This document shows positions 11,660 through 22,629 of a stretch of DNA of 64,000 nt, one piece after another; position 1 is the stretch's first letter; each line of letters begins with the position of its first letter. A program made the position numbers and the translations under genes. This DNA comes from Microcyclospora pomicola (taxonomy: Eukaryota; Ascomycota; Dothideomycetes; Capnodiales), in assembly GCA_002786065.1 (NCBI GenBank), contig NHNY01000005.1, positions 434,001-498,000 on the forward strand, written 5' to 3'. The notes beneath the pieces are model-generated. The model had not been told where the DNA came from. It did not search any database and was given only the letters and a program-made list of their open reading frames with translations.

Positions 11660-12209
11660 GGGAGAAGAGAAGTGGATCCTGTAGAGCGACGTGGGTGCAC
11701 ACAGAATCGATGCATTTCTCCAGAAATGCGGAGCGCGCGTAGATGGTTTCAGCGGATGCCATGACTTACACACAGGTATCTCGGTCACTTAGTTACTTCT
11801 ACTGCTATACACTATGTGATTCATCGGTCTACAATATTCGATTCGTCAAACGTGCATTTGTCAGTTCTTGGTGTCTCTGGCTGCAGATCGCCAATGTTTG
11901 AGGGGGACCTCAAACTCCGCTAAATCCTTCGAGATCGATGATATACGGAGTCGAAGGCCCAAAGAGGTTGTGCTCGGAGTTACATGCTGAGTCGCACGTC
12001 AATGCGGCTTTGACCTCATCGCTCATGGTCTGGCAGTAACGGGGATAAACACGGATACAGCGGAGTTTGCGTGTACCTGCATTGAAGTAACGAAGTCAAT
12101 CGAATTGAGAGTTGTGTCATTGTACATATATCAATGCTAGACCTCCCAGACTCGTTCGATATCATCCACCATTTCATCAAATCCACCTCAGACAATCTCG
12201 TCTCTCACA
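11660..12209. other. intergenic
   Basis: This 550-bp spacer runs from the permease 3' side to the promoter of the aldo/keto reductase. No coding-like frame, repeat or RNA gene was recognised. Confidence 0.4.
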
Positions 12210-13669
12210 ATGTTCAAGCCAGCACCCAAGCCGAAAAGCCTGCTCGGCTATCACAGAGTGCTCTCGCCTACAGCAGGCGTTCGCGTCAGTCCACTATGCC
12301 GTTAGTCAACACAATTCCTGCGTCGCCACATCCTACTGACTCTAGCTACCATGAACAGTCGGTGCGATGAACTTTGGGGAGGCTTGGATGCCGTACCTCG
12401 GGCCCTGCAGCAAAAAAACGTCGTTCGAGATGTTGGATTTCTTCTACGAGAACGGCGGTAACTTCATCGACACAGCCAACAATTACCAGGCCGAGGAGAG
12501 CGAGACTTGGATCGGGGAATGGATGAAGCAGAAGGATAACCGTGATGAGTTGGTTCTCGCGACGAAGTTCACGACTGGGTTCCGAACCGGCGAGGACGCG
12601 CATGAGAAGATCAAGAGCAACTTTCAAGGTAACCACACGAAAAGCTTGAGAGTGTCCGTCGAGCATAGTCTTCGCAAATTGCAGACCTCGTACATCGATC
12701 TTCTCTACGTGCATTGGTGAGTACATCTATGCCTCTCAAATCGACACTTGCTAGTCTTTGGCTGATGACATCTCAGGTGGGATCACACCACGAGCATTCC
12801 CGAGTTGATGAACAGCCTGCACCACCTGGTCGTCAGTGGCAAAGTCCTATACCTGGGTATCTCAGATACACCTGCGTGGATAGTAGTCAAGTGCAACGAT
12901 TGTAAGCCGGCCATCTTTCTCGGCAGTCCCATATTATCGACTGACGAGTCACAGACGCCCGCTTCCACGGCTTGACGCAGTTCTCCGTCTATCAAGGACA
13001 CTGGTCTGCTGCCACTCGTGATTTCGAGCGTGACATCCTGCCTATGTGCGAGGCTGAGGGAATGGGTCTTGCGCCTTGGGGAGCTCTCGGACGTGGCATG
13101 TTTAAGCTGCCAGAACATTACAATGACAAAGATCGTGAAGGTCGTCAGGGTGGTCCTCAGTCAGAGAAATACCTCCAAGTGACCGAGAAGCTCAATGAGC
13201 TTGCCAAGAAGAAAGACACTCAGATCACTAGTGTTGCCCTTGCTTATGTGATGCATAAAGTATGTCTCCCTACTTTAGGATGTGAGACGAACAAAGACTG
13301 ACCGCTCATGCCAGGCTCCTCATGTCTACCCCATCGTTGGTGGCCGGAAAGTGGAGCATCTCAAGGGTAACATCGAAGCTCTCGCGATCGAGCTGACACA
13401 AGAGGAGATTGATGAAATCGAGGATGCGACACCATTCGACATTGGCTTCCCGTTGAACATGCTCTTCGGTTATGGCGGTAAAACGTACCGCAGCAGGATG
13501 ACTGCTGAAGATATGCCTTTAATTACCACCAACACTCGTTTGGTGACGGTCGGCCATCAGAAGGTATGTGTAATCATTCGTGCGAGCAACCTTTACCCTG
13601 CTAACATGTGGGCAGCCTGTTGAGCCAAGACAAGGTGAAAGCCACCAGGAAGTGAAGGCTATGCAGTAG
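12210..13669 (+). CDS. aldo/keto reductase, aryl-alcohol dehydrogenase (AAD) type
   Basis: The model has six exons, 12210-12300, 12359-12716, 12777-12901, 12955-13259, 13315-13563 and 13616-13669, giving 393 residues. All joins are in phase with GT-AG borders. The AKR catalytic tetrad is visible: Asp and Tyr in [10 protein letters not shown], Lys in LVLATKF, and His in LLYVHWWDHT. Later motifs [37 protein letters not shown] and VYPIVGGRK are typical of fungal AAD/norsolorinic-acid-reductase-like AKRs, which reduce aromatic aldehydes with NADPH in the cytosol. The true substrate is unknown. There are no secondary-metabolite neighbours to suggest a cluster. Confidence 0.9.
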
Positions 13670-13714
13670 ATATTGCGATCTGCCTGAAGGGACTTGTGAC
13701 CGTGCACGAATGTT

Positions 13715-13960
13715 TTAGTCGTGTAGTATGGCAATAGAACCACGATGAAGCCATCCTGTAACGCGTGCGGTTCTCCAAGTACAGGATAGTCTCTCGTCGT
13801 ACATGATACCCAGATGACCCTTCGTAGTCGTAGCCACCAATTCATTTGGCGGGGAATGCACTCTCGAAAGCCCAGCCAGCGCGTCCAACAGCTTATGGCG
13901 AGGTCCAACAACACCCAAGCTGGCAAGAGTCTCGCCGAAAGTGACCCAGGTAAGATGCAG
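13715..13960 (-). pseudogene. coding-like fragment, possible gene remnant or unrecognised exon
   Basis: On the minus strand an open block of about 75 codons reads very like protein (for example TWVTFGETLASLGVVGPRHK and VHSPPNELVATTTKGHLGI). It has no ATG at its start and no clear neighbouring exons. Upstream the frame soon meets stops, and downstream the protein-like character fades. It may be a relic of a gene, or an exon of a gene that I cannot assemble. No family was recognised. Confidence 0.3.
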
Positions 13961-14244
13961 GTATGCCTACGAGCACACTCGGCAGCTCATCATTTGCAGC
14001 ACTACAACTCCGTTAGGTAACGCAGGATGTCCGAGGTGATGACGGATCATGATGCCAGGTCCCGCTGCGATCTAGCGAGCACAGCCTTGCGGTTGGGCAA
14101 TCGCATCAAACCTGATCCATGACTGATAGAATCTGATCGTAAACGATGACGGGTTCGCACCAGAGTTCTGAATTTCCCTCGATCAGATCATGGATATAGA
14201 GGATTGGTGTTATATTATATTTTTGCGAGTGTGCTTCATCATCT

Positions 14245-14343
14245 GGGGGTATGGCTCAGTGGTAGAGCGTCCGCTTTGCATTAGTCAAGATTTGGCTGAT
14301 AGAGACTTGCGGAAGGTCCTGGTTTCGATCACCAGTTCCTCCA
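14245..14343 (+). tRNA. tRNA-Ala (anticodon TGC) with intron
   Basis: The cloverleaf folds by eye. The acceptor stem is GGGGGTA / TTCCTCC with discriminator A73. The D arm is GCTC-AGTGGTA-GAGC, the anticodon stem is TCCGC / GCGGA with anticodon TGC at 14277-14279, and the T arm is CTGGT-TTCGATC-ACCAG. An intron of about 27 nt (14281-14307) sits at the canonical site, one base 3' of the anticodon. The G3:T70 wobble pair, the universal alanine identity element, is present. There is one acceptor mismatch, T6/T67. TTTT follows within a few bases, as expected for Pol III termination. Confidence 0.85.
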
Positions 14344-15301
14344 TTGTTTTGCATTTTTGGTTTTGGATAAAAACACTTTTTGTGAACAAAGATCTATGAA
14401 GCTGCGAGAAGCCTCAGTTCTGGAATCGCCGGGGGGACCTCAAATGCTACCGAGTAAAGACTGTTTAGTCCTGTGCTCGAATGTATTGGATCCCTCGATA
14501 TAGTAAGCTACACGGCCATACCTCGCATAGATTGCATGTATAATGAAGAAGATTCCGTGTAAGTATGTCCATATGTCTATCCCCCAAATGAACCTCGTCG
14601 TGAAGGTTCGGAATTTTATCAGTAGTGGCTATCCTTCCATTCGAATGACTCAAACTTTACTAAGTGCTATATCGTTCCGGGACCTTGAGATCTCTCCATT
14701 CAGTCGTTAGACCTGCCCCACAGCATTTCTCTGGCTATTTCATTTGCATTGCGAAGAGCAAGCAGACTAGCCAGTCTCTCGCACCGAGCTCCATACGGTA
14801 TCCCGCTCTTGAGGAGATGTACCTTCAGCTTGCAGAGATCAGCTCGACTCCTCACACGACACCAAACGCATGTAAAACCGCCCAAATTGCATGCTGTACT
14901 TTGGTTCCATTACACAAAGTATTGTATTATCGTTGTATACTCTGGGTCTTCAGACTCAGGTTGACTAGTTTGAGCAGACTCCGATGTATGTCGTATGCTG
15001 CAGCCCACAGTGTCGCCAATGCGGCCATCTCTGTTCATCTTTCCGGAATTGCGCTCATTATGATGTTGCATCGTACCACAACACGTTGCGTTGAAATTTC
15101 TCCACCATAGATCCATCATTGTAGCGGTTATGTCAAGGATATGGGCCGTCGGCAGGAAGAATCTTGATCGCGACTCGCTCAGACGCCACGATGCCAGACA
15201 CTCATCCTTCGCTGCAGATCCTCTCTGGCGTGATCCAGTGTTCCGGCTATGCCCAAAATCTGAATGGTCAAGCACAATCAGCGAGACTCTGCTCGCAATA
15301 G
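14344..15301. other. intergenic
   Basis: This 958-bp spacer lies between the tRNA and the 3' end of the HD-domain gene. Open frames up to about 150 codons exist on both strands, but their composition looks random. No repeat is recognised. Confidence 0.4.
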
Positions 15302-16006
15302 TCATTTTAAAGCCGATTCTTCTTCCCACCATTGCCTGAACTCAATCAATCTCCGCGTCCTCTCCTTTGCCATCTTCTTTCCGGTCTCCGTCTTCATCAT
15401 CCCTTCAAGATTCTCCAGCTTGTCGGTGAAATGCTCGATCGTGCCATCCAGCGTCCTATCTGGTTGTTTGGCAGCTCCGTATGCAAATGACCGTCCAATG
15501 CCAATTGCACCGATGGCGTCCAGTCGATCCGCATCCTGCACAATCCCCAATTCCGGATGGCCTCCCAGTATGGCTCTCACCAGCTGGGGCCGCTTGATCT
15601 CTGACGAGTAGGACACATGCTCGACGATCAGAGCGACTTTTGCCACAAAGCGCGGCGGACACCCGTTCTGAGCCAGCAAAGTCTGGATCATGAGCTCTGA
15701 AGATTCGCCAGGTTGGATATACTTCTTGTCTCCTACATCGTGAAGAAGAGCAGCGAGAATGATTGTTGGTTTATGGAAGGATTTCCAAGGTGATGCCTTC
15801 AACTCCTCGGCCAGGATATGTTTGGACAGATTGAGAACTCGCAGGATATGATCGAAGTCATGGCTCTGATCGTAACGTGACATGTACTTCTGCACATACT
15901 GGTAGACCGCATGGTAGAGCTCAGACTCCTCGAAGTCTCGCTTCGCTATTGATTCAATGGTGGGGCTATCGCCGTTGGTAGACGTGTCTTGGGGTTCGGC
16001 TTCCAT
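15302..16006 (-). CDS. HD-domain phosphohydrolase
   Basis: A single exon encodes 234 residues. The frame continues upstream without an ATG, so the ATG at 16006 is taken as the start. The metal-binding HD superfamily motifs are visible: His in [10 protein letters not shown] (about 49-57), the His-Asp pair in [11 protein letters not shown] (89-90), and the distal Asp in [13 protein letters not shown] (about 158-160), followed by GRSFAYGA. This is the YedJ-type subgroup of predicted metal-dependent phosphohydrolases, probably cytosolic and with unknown (nucleotide-like) substrate. The gene is divergent from RPN8 across a 412-bp shared upstream region. Confidence 0.88.
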   Translation of the reverse strand: MEAEPQDTSTNGDSPTIESIAKRDFEESELYHAVYQYVQKYMSRYDQSHDFDHILRVLNLSKHILAEELKASPWKSFHKPTIILAALLHDVGDKKYIQPGESSELMIQTLLAQNGCPPRFVAKVALIVEHVSYSSEIKRPQLVRAILGGHPELGIVQDADRLDAIGAIGIGRSFAYGAAKQPDRTLDGTIEHFTDKLENLEGMMKTETGKKMAKERTRRLIEFRQWWEEESALK

Positions 16007-16418
16007 TGCTGACTTGGGATGGGGACCTGAGCACCGCCGATCAGTCAAGACCGGCAATACGAAATAGGTGTGACTGCGAGCACTCGTTCAGTACATCCCA
16101 GGCCAACAACTGCGACGCTGATTCAATCAGTAAGGACCGACGCGTTGTTAGATATTGCACGTATACTTGTGTTTCCTGTATGCAGTCATCACTCAGGCGC
16201 CAAGCCGTTCAGCATCTCACTCGTCGCCAGGCGCTAGCAGCCGCGTCCTCCAGCATCTCTACTGTATGCGGCAAGTGGACCTTGCATAAGATAGATTCTG
16301 GACTACATACAACCACCACCACCACATATCATTGCATCACTGGAACTACCCTCTGCACCTGATACGACACCTCACAACCCTCCCGACCGCTCAGAGGAAG
16401 TATCGCACATCACCCACG
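16007..16418. promoter_or_regulatory. shared divergent promoter region (HD gene / RPN8)
   Basis: The 412 bp lie between two divergent start codons, so both promoters must sit here. The RPN8-proximal part is rich in CA/CT tracts (about 16310-16418). I could not recognise a specific proteasome control element. Confidence 0.5.
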
Positions 16419-17663
16419 ATGCCAGCCACAACAGCGGAGACGCTCAGCATCGTCAATCGAACCGTTTCCGTTGCGCCTCTTGTCCTTCTTTCTGCAGCAG
16501 ATCATTATGGACGCACAGCACGAGGCACACGAAAGCGAGTAGTGGGTGTGCTTCTCGGGCAGAACGATGGCACGAGCGTGAGAGTATCAAACAGCTTTGC
16601 TGGTGAGCACACGACCCCCACAAGCAGTGGCGGCATGTAGAGTGGAAGGCTGATGACACCATGTAGTACCATTCGAGGAAGACGAGAAGGACCCATCAGT
16701 ATGGTTCCTGGATCACAACTACGTCGAGTCGATGAACGACATGTTCAAGAAAGTGAATGCGCGGGAAAAGCTGATCGGGTGGTATCATTCGGGGCCGAAG
16801 CTGCGGGCGAGCGATTTGGAGATCAATGAGCTCTTCAAACGGTATACGCCGAACCCGCTGCTGGTCATCATCGATGTCCAGCCGAAGGACGTTGGGGTGC
16901 CTACAGATGCATACTTTGCGGTGGAGGAGATCAAAGATGTAAGGCTAGGAACAAGTCCTGCGTTTGGTTTGAGGAAGACGAAGCTGATTGTAGGTTCTAG
17001 GACGGCACAAGCACGGCCAAGACATTCGTACACACACCCAGCACCATCGAGGCGGAAGAAGCAGAAGAGATTGGTGTCGAACACCTGCTCCGCGACATTC
17101 GCGATGTCGCCGTCGGCACCCTCTCCACCCGCATCACCTCACAACTCCAATCCCTGCAAGGTCTACACCTCCGACTACAAGACATCAGCAGATACCTACA
17201 AAAGGTGATCGACCACGAGCTGCCCGTCAACCACGCGATCCTCGGCAATCTGCAGGACGTGTTCAACCTGCTGCCGAACCTCAGCACGCCCAAAGCAGCC
17301 TCGAAGGACCTGTCGACGATCAACGGCATGGTGAACGGCGGCGTCGGTGTCAGTGGCGGCAGCTCCGAGAACACGGAGCTCTCCAAGGCGATGAGCATAA
17401 AGACCAACGACCAGCTGATGGCCATCTATCTGTCCAGCTTGATCCGCGCCATCACCGCCTTCCACGACCTGATCGAGAACAAGATCCAGAACAAGCGCAC
17501 GCAGGAGGACGAGGATACGAAGAAAGAGGAGGAAAAGCAAGAGCAGAATGTGAAGAAGGGGGATAAACTGGTCGCGAACGGGACGAATGAGAAGACAGAC
17601 AAGGAGAGTAAGGAGAATGAGCCGGCGAAAAAGGCGGAGGAGAAGGGGAAGAAGAAGGGTTGA
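16419..17663 (+). CDS. RPN8: 26S proteasome regulatory subunit RPN8 (PSMD7)
   Basis: The exons are 16419-16602, 16667-16938 and 17001-17663, giving 372 residues, and all junctions are in phase. The N-terminal MPN domain includes [64 protein letters not shown] and [13 protein letters not shown]. As in all Rpn8 proteins there is no complete JAMM metal site, because catalysis belongs to its partner Rpn11. The C-terminal half has the helical pairing region ([27 protein letters not shown]) and ends in a Lys/Glu-rich KEKE-like tail of about 60 residues. It acts in the lid of the 19S particle. Confidence 0.96.
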
Positions 17664-17896
17664 TAGAAGGAATTGCTTGAGCGAGACTTCCGCCGGCAAG
17701 GTGTCGGAGTATAATGCTCTGAGCACGTCGCGTTGCCCTCCTGGATGTGCCCTATAATGCGTCGGCTGCATAGCGAGGACGATCATGTATAACAACAACG
17801 TAGCCGTGCCTGAGCGCAGCGCTGTAACGGACAGATTCTGACAACCGCGCTCTCTGCCTGTCCTCTAGTGACAACTGCCCCCGCCTACCCGTCCGT

Positions 17897-18610
17897 TCAA
17901 TCTCCCCACCCAGCTGCCCACCCCGCGATCTCCTCGACCGTCTTATGCCGCTCCTCCACCACTAGCCCCGCAAAACCCGTCCCACCGCACTCGACCAACA
18001 TACATGCGAGCAAGTGCTTGCACGCCGGCATGTCCTCCCCACGCGTCAGGCCTCCGAATGCGATCTCACTGCGCTTCTCGCCACCTTGCCTTGCGGCTGC
18101 ACTTTGCGCATCTGTCGGAGAAATCGGTCGAGGTCGATCGTCACGGGCAGGATGCGACGCAGCTGGAAAGGCAGCGAACGCGAACGCCGGACACGAGCAG
18201 GACCACGCGCGCAGGCGGACCTCGTAGGTCGGCAGGGAGAAGGCCGTCGCGGGGTGGTGGCGGGCGGGCGCTTGGGCGGAGCGGACGTGGTAGATGATTG
18301 GCGTGCTGATGAGGTCGTGTCCGTGACGTTCACGGTCTTGAGATGGTGGTGATGCTTCCGTGTCCAGCGACGGAGAGGGTACGGCGGCGGGCAGGTGGAT
18401 TCGCGAGACAAGGCCGCGATCTAGCAGGTCGAGGGCCGGGAGCAGCTCGTTGGGGAACAGGACGTGCAGGGTCAGGAGGATGTTGCGTTGGCGGGCGGTG
18501 GCGTTGGAGAGAGAATTGGAGGTTTGGTCGGCGGGCAGCGAGAGGGAGGTGAGCATTTTTGAGATGAGGTGGCGTGGCGTGGTGGGTGGTAGGTTGGTTG
18601 TGTATTCCAT
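17897..18610 (-). CDS. SWIM-type zinc-finger protein (Sws1/Shu2-like)
   Basis: A single exon encodes 237 residues. The C-terminal half carries a CxC...CxH SWIM signature: Cys-Ser-Cys in AWSCSCPAFAFAAF, and Cys-Lys-His in DMPACKHLLACML, about 56 residues apart. The protein ends with a conserved-looking EEIAGWAAGWGD. Fungal SWIM proteins of this size (Sws1 in fission yeast, Shu2 in budding yeast) work with Rad51 paralogues in homologous recombination. That role is inferred from the family. The spacer between the two halves of the finger is longer than usual and low in complexity. The gene is GC-rich. It is convergent with RPN8, with 233 bp between stops. Confidence 0.7.
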   Translation of the reverse strand: MEYTTNLPPTTPRHLISKMLTSLSLPADQTSNSLSNATARQRNILLTLHVLFPNELLPALDLLDRGLVSRIHLPAAVPSPSLDTEASPPSQDRERHGHDLISTPIIYHVRSAQAPARHHPATAFSLPTYEVRLRAWSCSCPAFAFAAFPAASHPARDDRPRPISPTDAQSAAARQGGEKRSEIAFGGLTRGEDMPACKHLLACMLVECGGTGFAGLVVEERHKTVEEIAGWAAGWGD

Positions 18611-21195
18611 TTTGCGGTGATTACGGCAGCAGGTTGTTGGTGTTGGTGGTCTTGATTATGGCATATATTCATCAAGCTTGGATTTTGGGTGAGGTTTTCT
18701 TGTCTTTGGCTTCATCTCTATGGTCGTGGTCAACTACGTACATTTCTGCTGCTCAGGGTGGCTATCGTACCTTGGAAACCTGTACATCATGCATACATGT
18801 ACTGTATCCATCACGTTGCATTGGTACGGAGTCAAGACTTTCAGTTCTTCCAGACCACTTATATCTTTCATCTCTGGAGTCTCTCGAGCTACCTTGTGAG
18901 GCTAAGTCGTGTCGATGGAGAATAGGTATGTTCATTGATACCATATTCCTGCTCTGCTTTGGGTTGTACAAACTTGTCTATGCGGCCTTTGGTGGCGGCA
19001 TTGGCGATCTGGCCACCTGCTTCGCAGCACTTCCTCGCATCAAGGGTGGTCAAGTTGTGGTCAAGTCACCCTGTCCGTATCGGGAACACGAATGCTTCAA
19101 TGCATGAAGTGGGGTCCAGCCGTGTTTATTCCGAGACCACGAATCGTGGCACAGTGTCCGTGCAGCGACGATAAGATAACCTTATTCGAGATGAAACTTG
19201 AATCACATGCAAGTCATGTCATGGACATCCACGACGTACAGTATATCGTACATTCTCAGCATAAGCAAGGCAGCTGGTCCCCGTACGACGTGGAGGCATG
19301 ACTGTCCGAGCTTATCACAAGCAGCTGTCCGCAGGGCGCAGCTGATAAGCCGCGTTGGAACGGGCGAGGCAGGGTGGAGGATCGTCGCGACCATTGTGGT
19401 GGAAGGATGGTGCGGCCCCAATGCCACATCACATACCCCGACATCCCCACATGTGATGCTGGAATGCTGGGCGAGGGGGCCGCGTGCATGCAGGCTGACA
19501 CGTTACTCACATCTCCCGATACAGCATCAACTTTGGCGTTTCAGTACATGACCGCCTCTATCTAGGATCGGAATGTTTCGTATCATGCGCAAGAAGAGTG
19601 GGATGGAACAGGTTCAAGATAGACGGAGCTCAACGATTGAGCACATGACCAACAAGCAACAGCACCTGTACCAGCTGGTGGGAAGTGGGTAGCTCGAGAG
19701 ATCGTGTCAGCCAATGCCTTTAGCGCCCAGGCGGCGGTGCTGAAACAGGTCTGCATCTGCAATGCGGGTCTGCCTGGACGCAAACAACATGTCGAATCTC
19801 ACCGGTTCGGGCATGCAGCAGGTCACTCGAAAGCAGGAGGCTGTCCAAGCGCGGCGTGTAGGTGCTGTGCTCCTGATACAACAACAACAACAACGACAAC
19901 GACAACAACATTCAACGCAGGAGACAGCACAAAGACAGGAGACTGGTCTCGGTCATCAATGGCATGTTCTACAGTGTAGTAGTGACGGCGGGACCTCGAC
20001 GTCGGACATCAGTAGCAGCTCTGAATCCGAAGCGATGAATGCTCGCTACTTCAGATCAACTGGAGGATTGATGTTGCATCTCTCGCTTAGCATCGGAAGC
20101 TGGACGCCGTCGGATTGCCTGCGTTTGCGTGTTGCTGCTCCAGGAGTGGTCGTGAGCCATTGGCGCCCAGTGACGGATCAGGCATTGGCGTGTCGAGAAC
20201 ATCCCACTCTCGCTCAGCCACGTCTCGGGGTAGGGTAGTGCAGGGCCAGGCAAGGAAAGCCCAAGAGGCACAGCACCAACGGGGGATCATCGTGCCATTG
20301 ACGGCTAACGAGACGTGATCCGGACCCAGCGTTTGCGCGAGCTGCTGGAGTCGGCCGGCGGCGGATCGGGGACAGTCGTCAGCAGTCGCCACCATGAGTC
20401 CAGTGTGATGGAATCATTGCATAGGAAGACGATATTTCTTGTGCACCGCATCAGACGGAACCGGAGCATTGAGTTGACCTGCATTGCGTTGGTGAATGTA
20501 CTGCATCTGATGATGATGATTGCAATGATGATGAGAGCATCGGAGTTTGGGTGTGGCAAAGTCCCGACGGGGGAAGAAGCCAAGAAGGAGCCCGGCGTTA
20601 CCAGTCGCTCACATGAATGTGATGTTCCGCCGCGCGTGACTCACCACCTCACTCGTGCGAATGCTGCCACACCTCCCTCCATCCACTCCTCCCCGACAGG
20701 CCAATGGCATGCGCATTGCATTCCTTTGCCTTCCGCAGTCATCGGTCAGCCTGGGGCGTGTGAATGCGTGGGTGCTGTGTAGCCTGAGCCTGACTGTGCT
20801 GCTGCGTAGGTAAGGTTGTCATGCGCCCGCACATAATGGCCGCCTGCTGCCCATTCAGCTCCCTCATCTCCCATTCACCTGCTCTTGCATTCTCTGCCAT
20901 TATTGTCCGTCCGTCTTTCGATCAGTCCTTCGCAAGTTAAGTCACCCGCGGCGCGGTTGTAGTCATCCAACTGCCGCCTATTCTTCCTTCTGCTTCCACC
21001 GTCTGTCTTTATTCACTTATATGTGGGTCGCCACCCACGCTTACACAACACGACCGGCATTGAAGACACTTACGCCCGACCTACTTAAGACTCGCTCTCG
21101 CCCCCCCCCCAATCTCTGCACCTCGCTGGTGAGCTATCGCTATCGCCATCATTACCACTCTCGAAGTTCCCGACGACTCATCCATCAGTAAGATC
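18611..21195. other. long intergenic spacer (2.6 kb) with simple repeats
   Basis: No convincing gene was found. The region includes a CAA/CGA triplet tract (about 19877-19912), GATGAT repeats near 20508-20540, and a C homopolymer just after 21100, about 85 bp upstream of the SWIRM gene start. The last 350 bp are pyrimidine-rich with short CT tracts and probably hold the promoter and leader of the next gene. Confidence 0.5.
19877..19912 (+). repeat. CAA-rich triplet microsatellite
   Basis: This is an imperfect CAA/CGA tract in intergenic DNA. It reads polyglutamine in one frame, but the surrounding frame has no coding character. Confidence 0.8.
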
Positions 21196-22629
21196 ATGGA
21201 TGCGACGGAAGCAGGACGGATGGTCCATATGACGACCACATTTCCACCCACCCCAGAGGAGCGCACTTCCGGCAGCTTCACTGACAACTCACCGATGCTC
21301 TCGCACAAGCAGATGGCTCCAGTGGTACAGGACTCCAAGCTGCCCACCCCGAATTCGCCACCGCGGCATTCCTTTTCCGACCAGCAGTATGGGCCTGAGC
21401 ACAAGATCAACGATCCGATTGTCGTTCCACTGGGAGACGATGCTTCCGGATCAAGCCCACTGTTCACCGACAGCCAGATCGACATACCCACCAGCTCATA
21501 TCAACGCCAGAGCGCAACAGAACCAAGCACTGCGCCAACACCAGGCAGATATCAGGCTTCAACTCCACAAGCGAATTCACTGCACGAGGACGCAAGCCGA
21601 CACGCATCACCATTATCTGAACTGTCGTCGATCGATGTGGCGACACTTTCTGGAGAGAAGTCAGTTGAGCCACGATCAGATTCGCTTTTCGACTCGTCGC
21701 CACAGACGTCGTTCAAATCACCCACAGTAGTCGTTCCTGGCACCACAATCGTGCTACAGAACACGGTCGAAGCTGTGTTAGCATACTATCGCGACAACCT
21801 ACGGGAGATTCAAGATCTCCAGCGCGCTCAGCGGGACGCTCGCGAACCGGCTGCGAGTGCTTCTGCCGACATGATCACCCGAAGCCAAGTCGATGCTCTG
21901 AATCACACCCAGACCTTCGCCAGCAAGAAGCGCAAGGCCCCAGCACTGGTGCCTGACGAACATATCGCCCCCGAAGTCTCGTCCAAGAGGCCAAGAAATA
22001 CGGCCAATCGTGTTTCGCCACCGCCACAATCTTCACGGAAGTCTGTTGCCACCATCGCATCGAAGCCCAAGAAAGCTATGACCACTCCCAAGGTTCGTGC
22101 ATCAAGCACATTCTCTGACTCATCTCCGCAAACAGTCAAACATCAACGCTCCGGTCCGCAGAAGAAAGCGCTGTGGCCGGAGTTGAAGATGGAGGAATGG
22201 AGACAAGCAGATGACTATTGCCCACCTATGGACAAGAACGTGCCGATCGGTCTCAGAGTCCCACCTGCCACCACTACAGGCACCAACAGCAAGAAGACGC
22301 CGGCAGCCTGGACGGATGCGGAGATGGTCAGAGTCGATATTGATCAGCTTCATCCCGAGGAACTTGTTCTGGCCAAGGACTTCCGTGTGGAACCACAAGC
22401 ATATCTGATGACCAAGCGCAGGATCTTTGCTGCTCGGGTCAGAGCTTTGGTAGAGCATCAAAATTGGAACAAGACATGTGCTCAACAGGCCGTTCAAATG
22501 GACGTCAACAAAGCCAGCAGGTTTTTCCTGGCATATGACGCTGTCGGCTGGTTCGACGAGAAGCACTTCCCGGAAGCTGTACAAAACCGATGGAGGGAGA
22601 ACGAGAAGAGGAGAAAGCTGAAGTTGTAG
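21196..22629 (+). CDS. SWIRM-domain protein (Fun19/Laf1-like)
   Basis: A single exon encodes 477 residues. The first about 370 residues are disordered, rich in Ser/Pro/Thr and studded with basic clusters (SKKRKAP, SSKRPRN) that look like nuclear localisation signals. A short helical segment (AVLAYYRDNLREIQDLQRAQR) lies near 195. The C-terminal about 95 residues form a SWIRM domain: DQLHPEELVLAKDFRVEP, YLMTKRRIFAARVRAL, KTCAQQAVQMDVNKASRFF and AVGWFDEKHF. Fungal proteins with a single C-terminal SWIRM include yeast Fun19 and fission-yeast Laf1/Laf2, which are chromatin or histone-deacetylase associated. A chromatin role here is inferred. It ends in a basic tail (RWRENEKRRKLKL). Confidence 0.82.
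   Translation: MDATEAGRMVHMTTTFPPTPEERTSGSFTDNSPMLSHKQMAPVVQDSKLPTPNSPPRHSFSDQQYGPEHKINDPIVVPLGDDASGSSPLFTDSQIDIPTSSYQRQSATEPSTAPTPGRYQASTPQANSLHEDASRHASPLSELSSIDVATLSGEKSVEPRSDSLFDSSPQTSFKSPTVVVPGTTIVLQNTVEAVLAYYRDNLREIQDLQRAQRDAREPAASASADMITRSQVDALNHTQTFASKKRKAPALVPDEHIAPEVSSKRPRNTANRVSPPPQSSRKSVATIASKPKKAMTTPKVRASSTFSDSSPQTVKHQRSGPQKKALWPELKMEEWRQADDYCPPMDKNVPIGLRVPPATTTGTNSKKTPAAWTDAEMVRVDIDQLHPEELVLAKDFRVEPQAYLMTKRRIFAARVRALVEHQNWNKTCAQQAVQMDVNKASRFFLAYDAVGWFDEKHFPEAVQNRWRENEKRRKLKL

Noticed and set aside
18574-19107. 177-codon + strand frame overlapping the start of the SWIM gene
   Set aside because: Overlaps the 5' end of a better supported gene and has Trp/Cys-rich chance-like composition.
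19762-20238. Frame reading a polyglutamine tract
   Set aside because: The glutamines come from a CAA microsatellite; flanking codons do not look coding.
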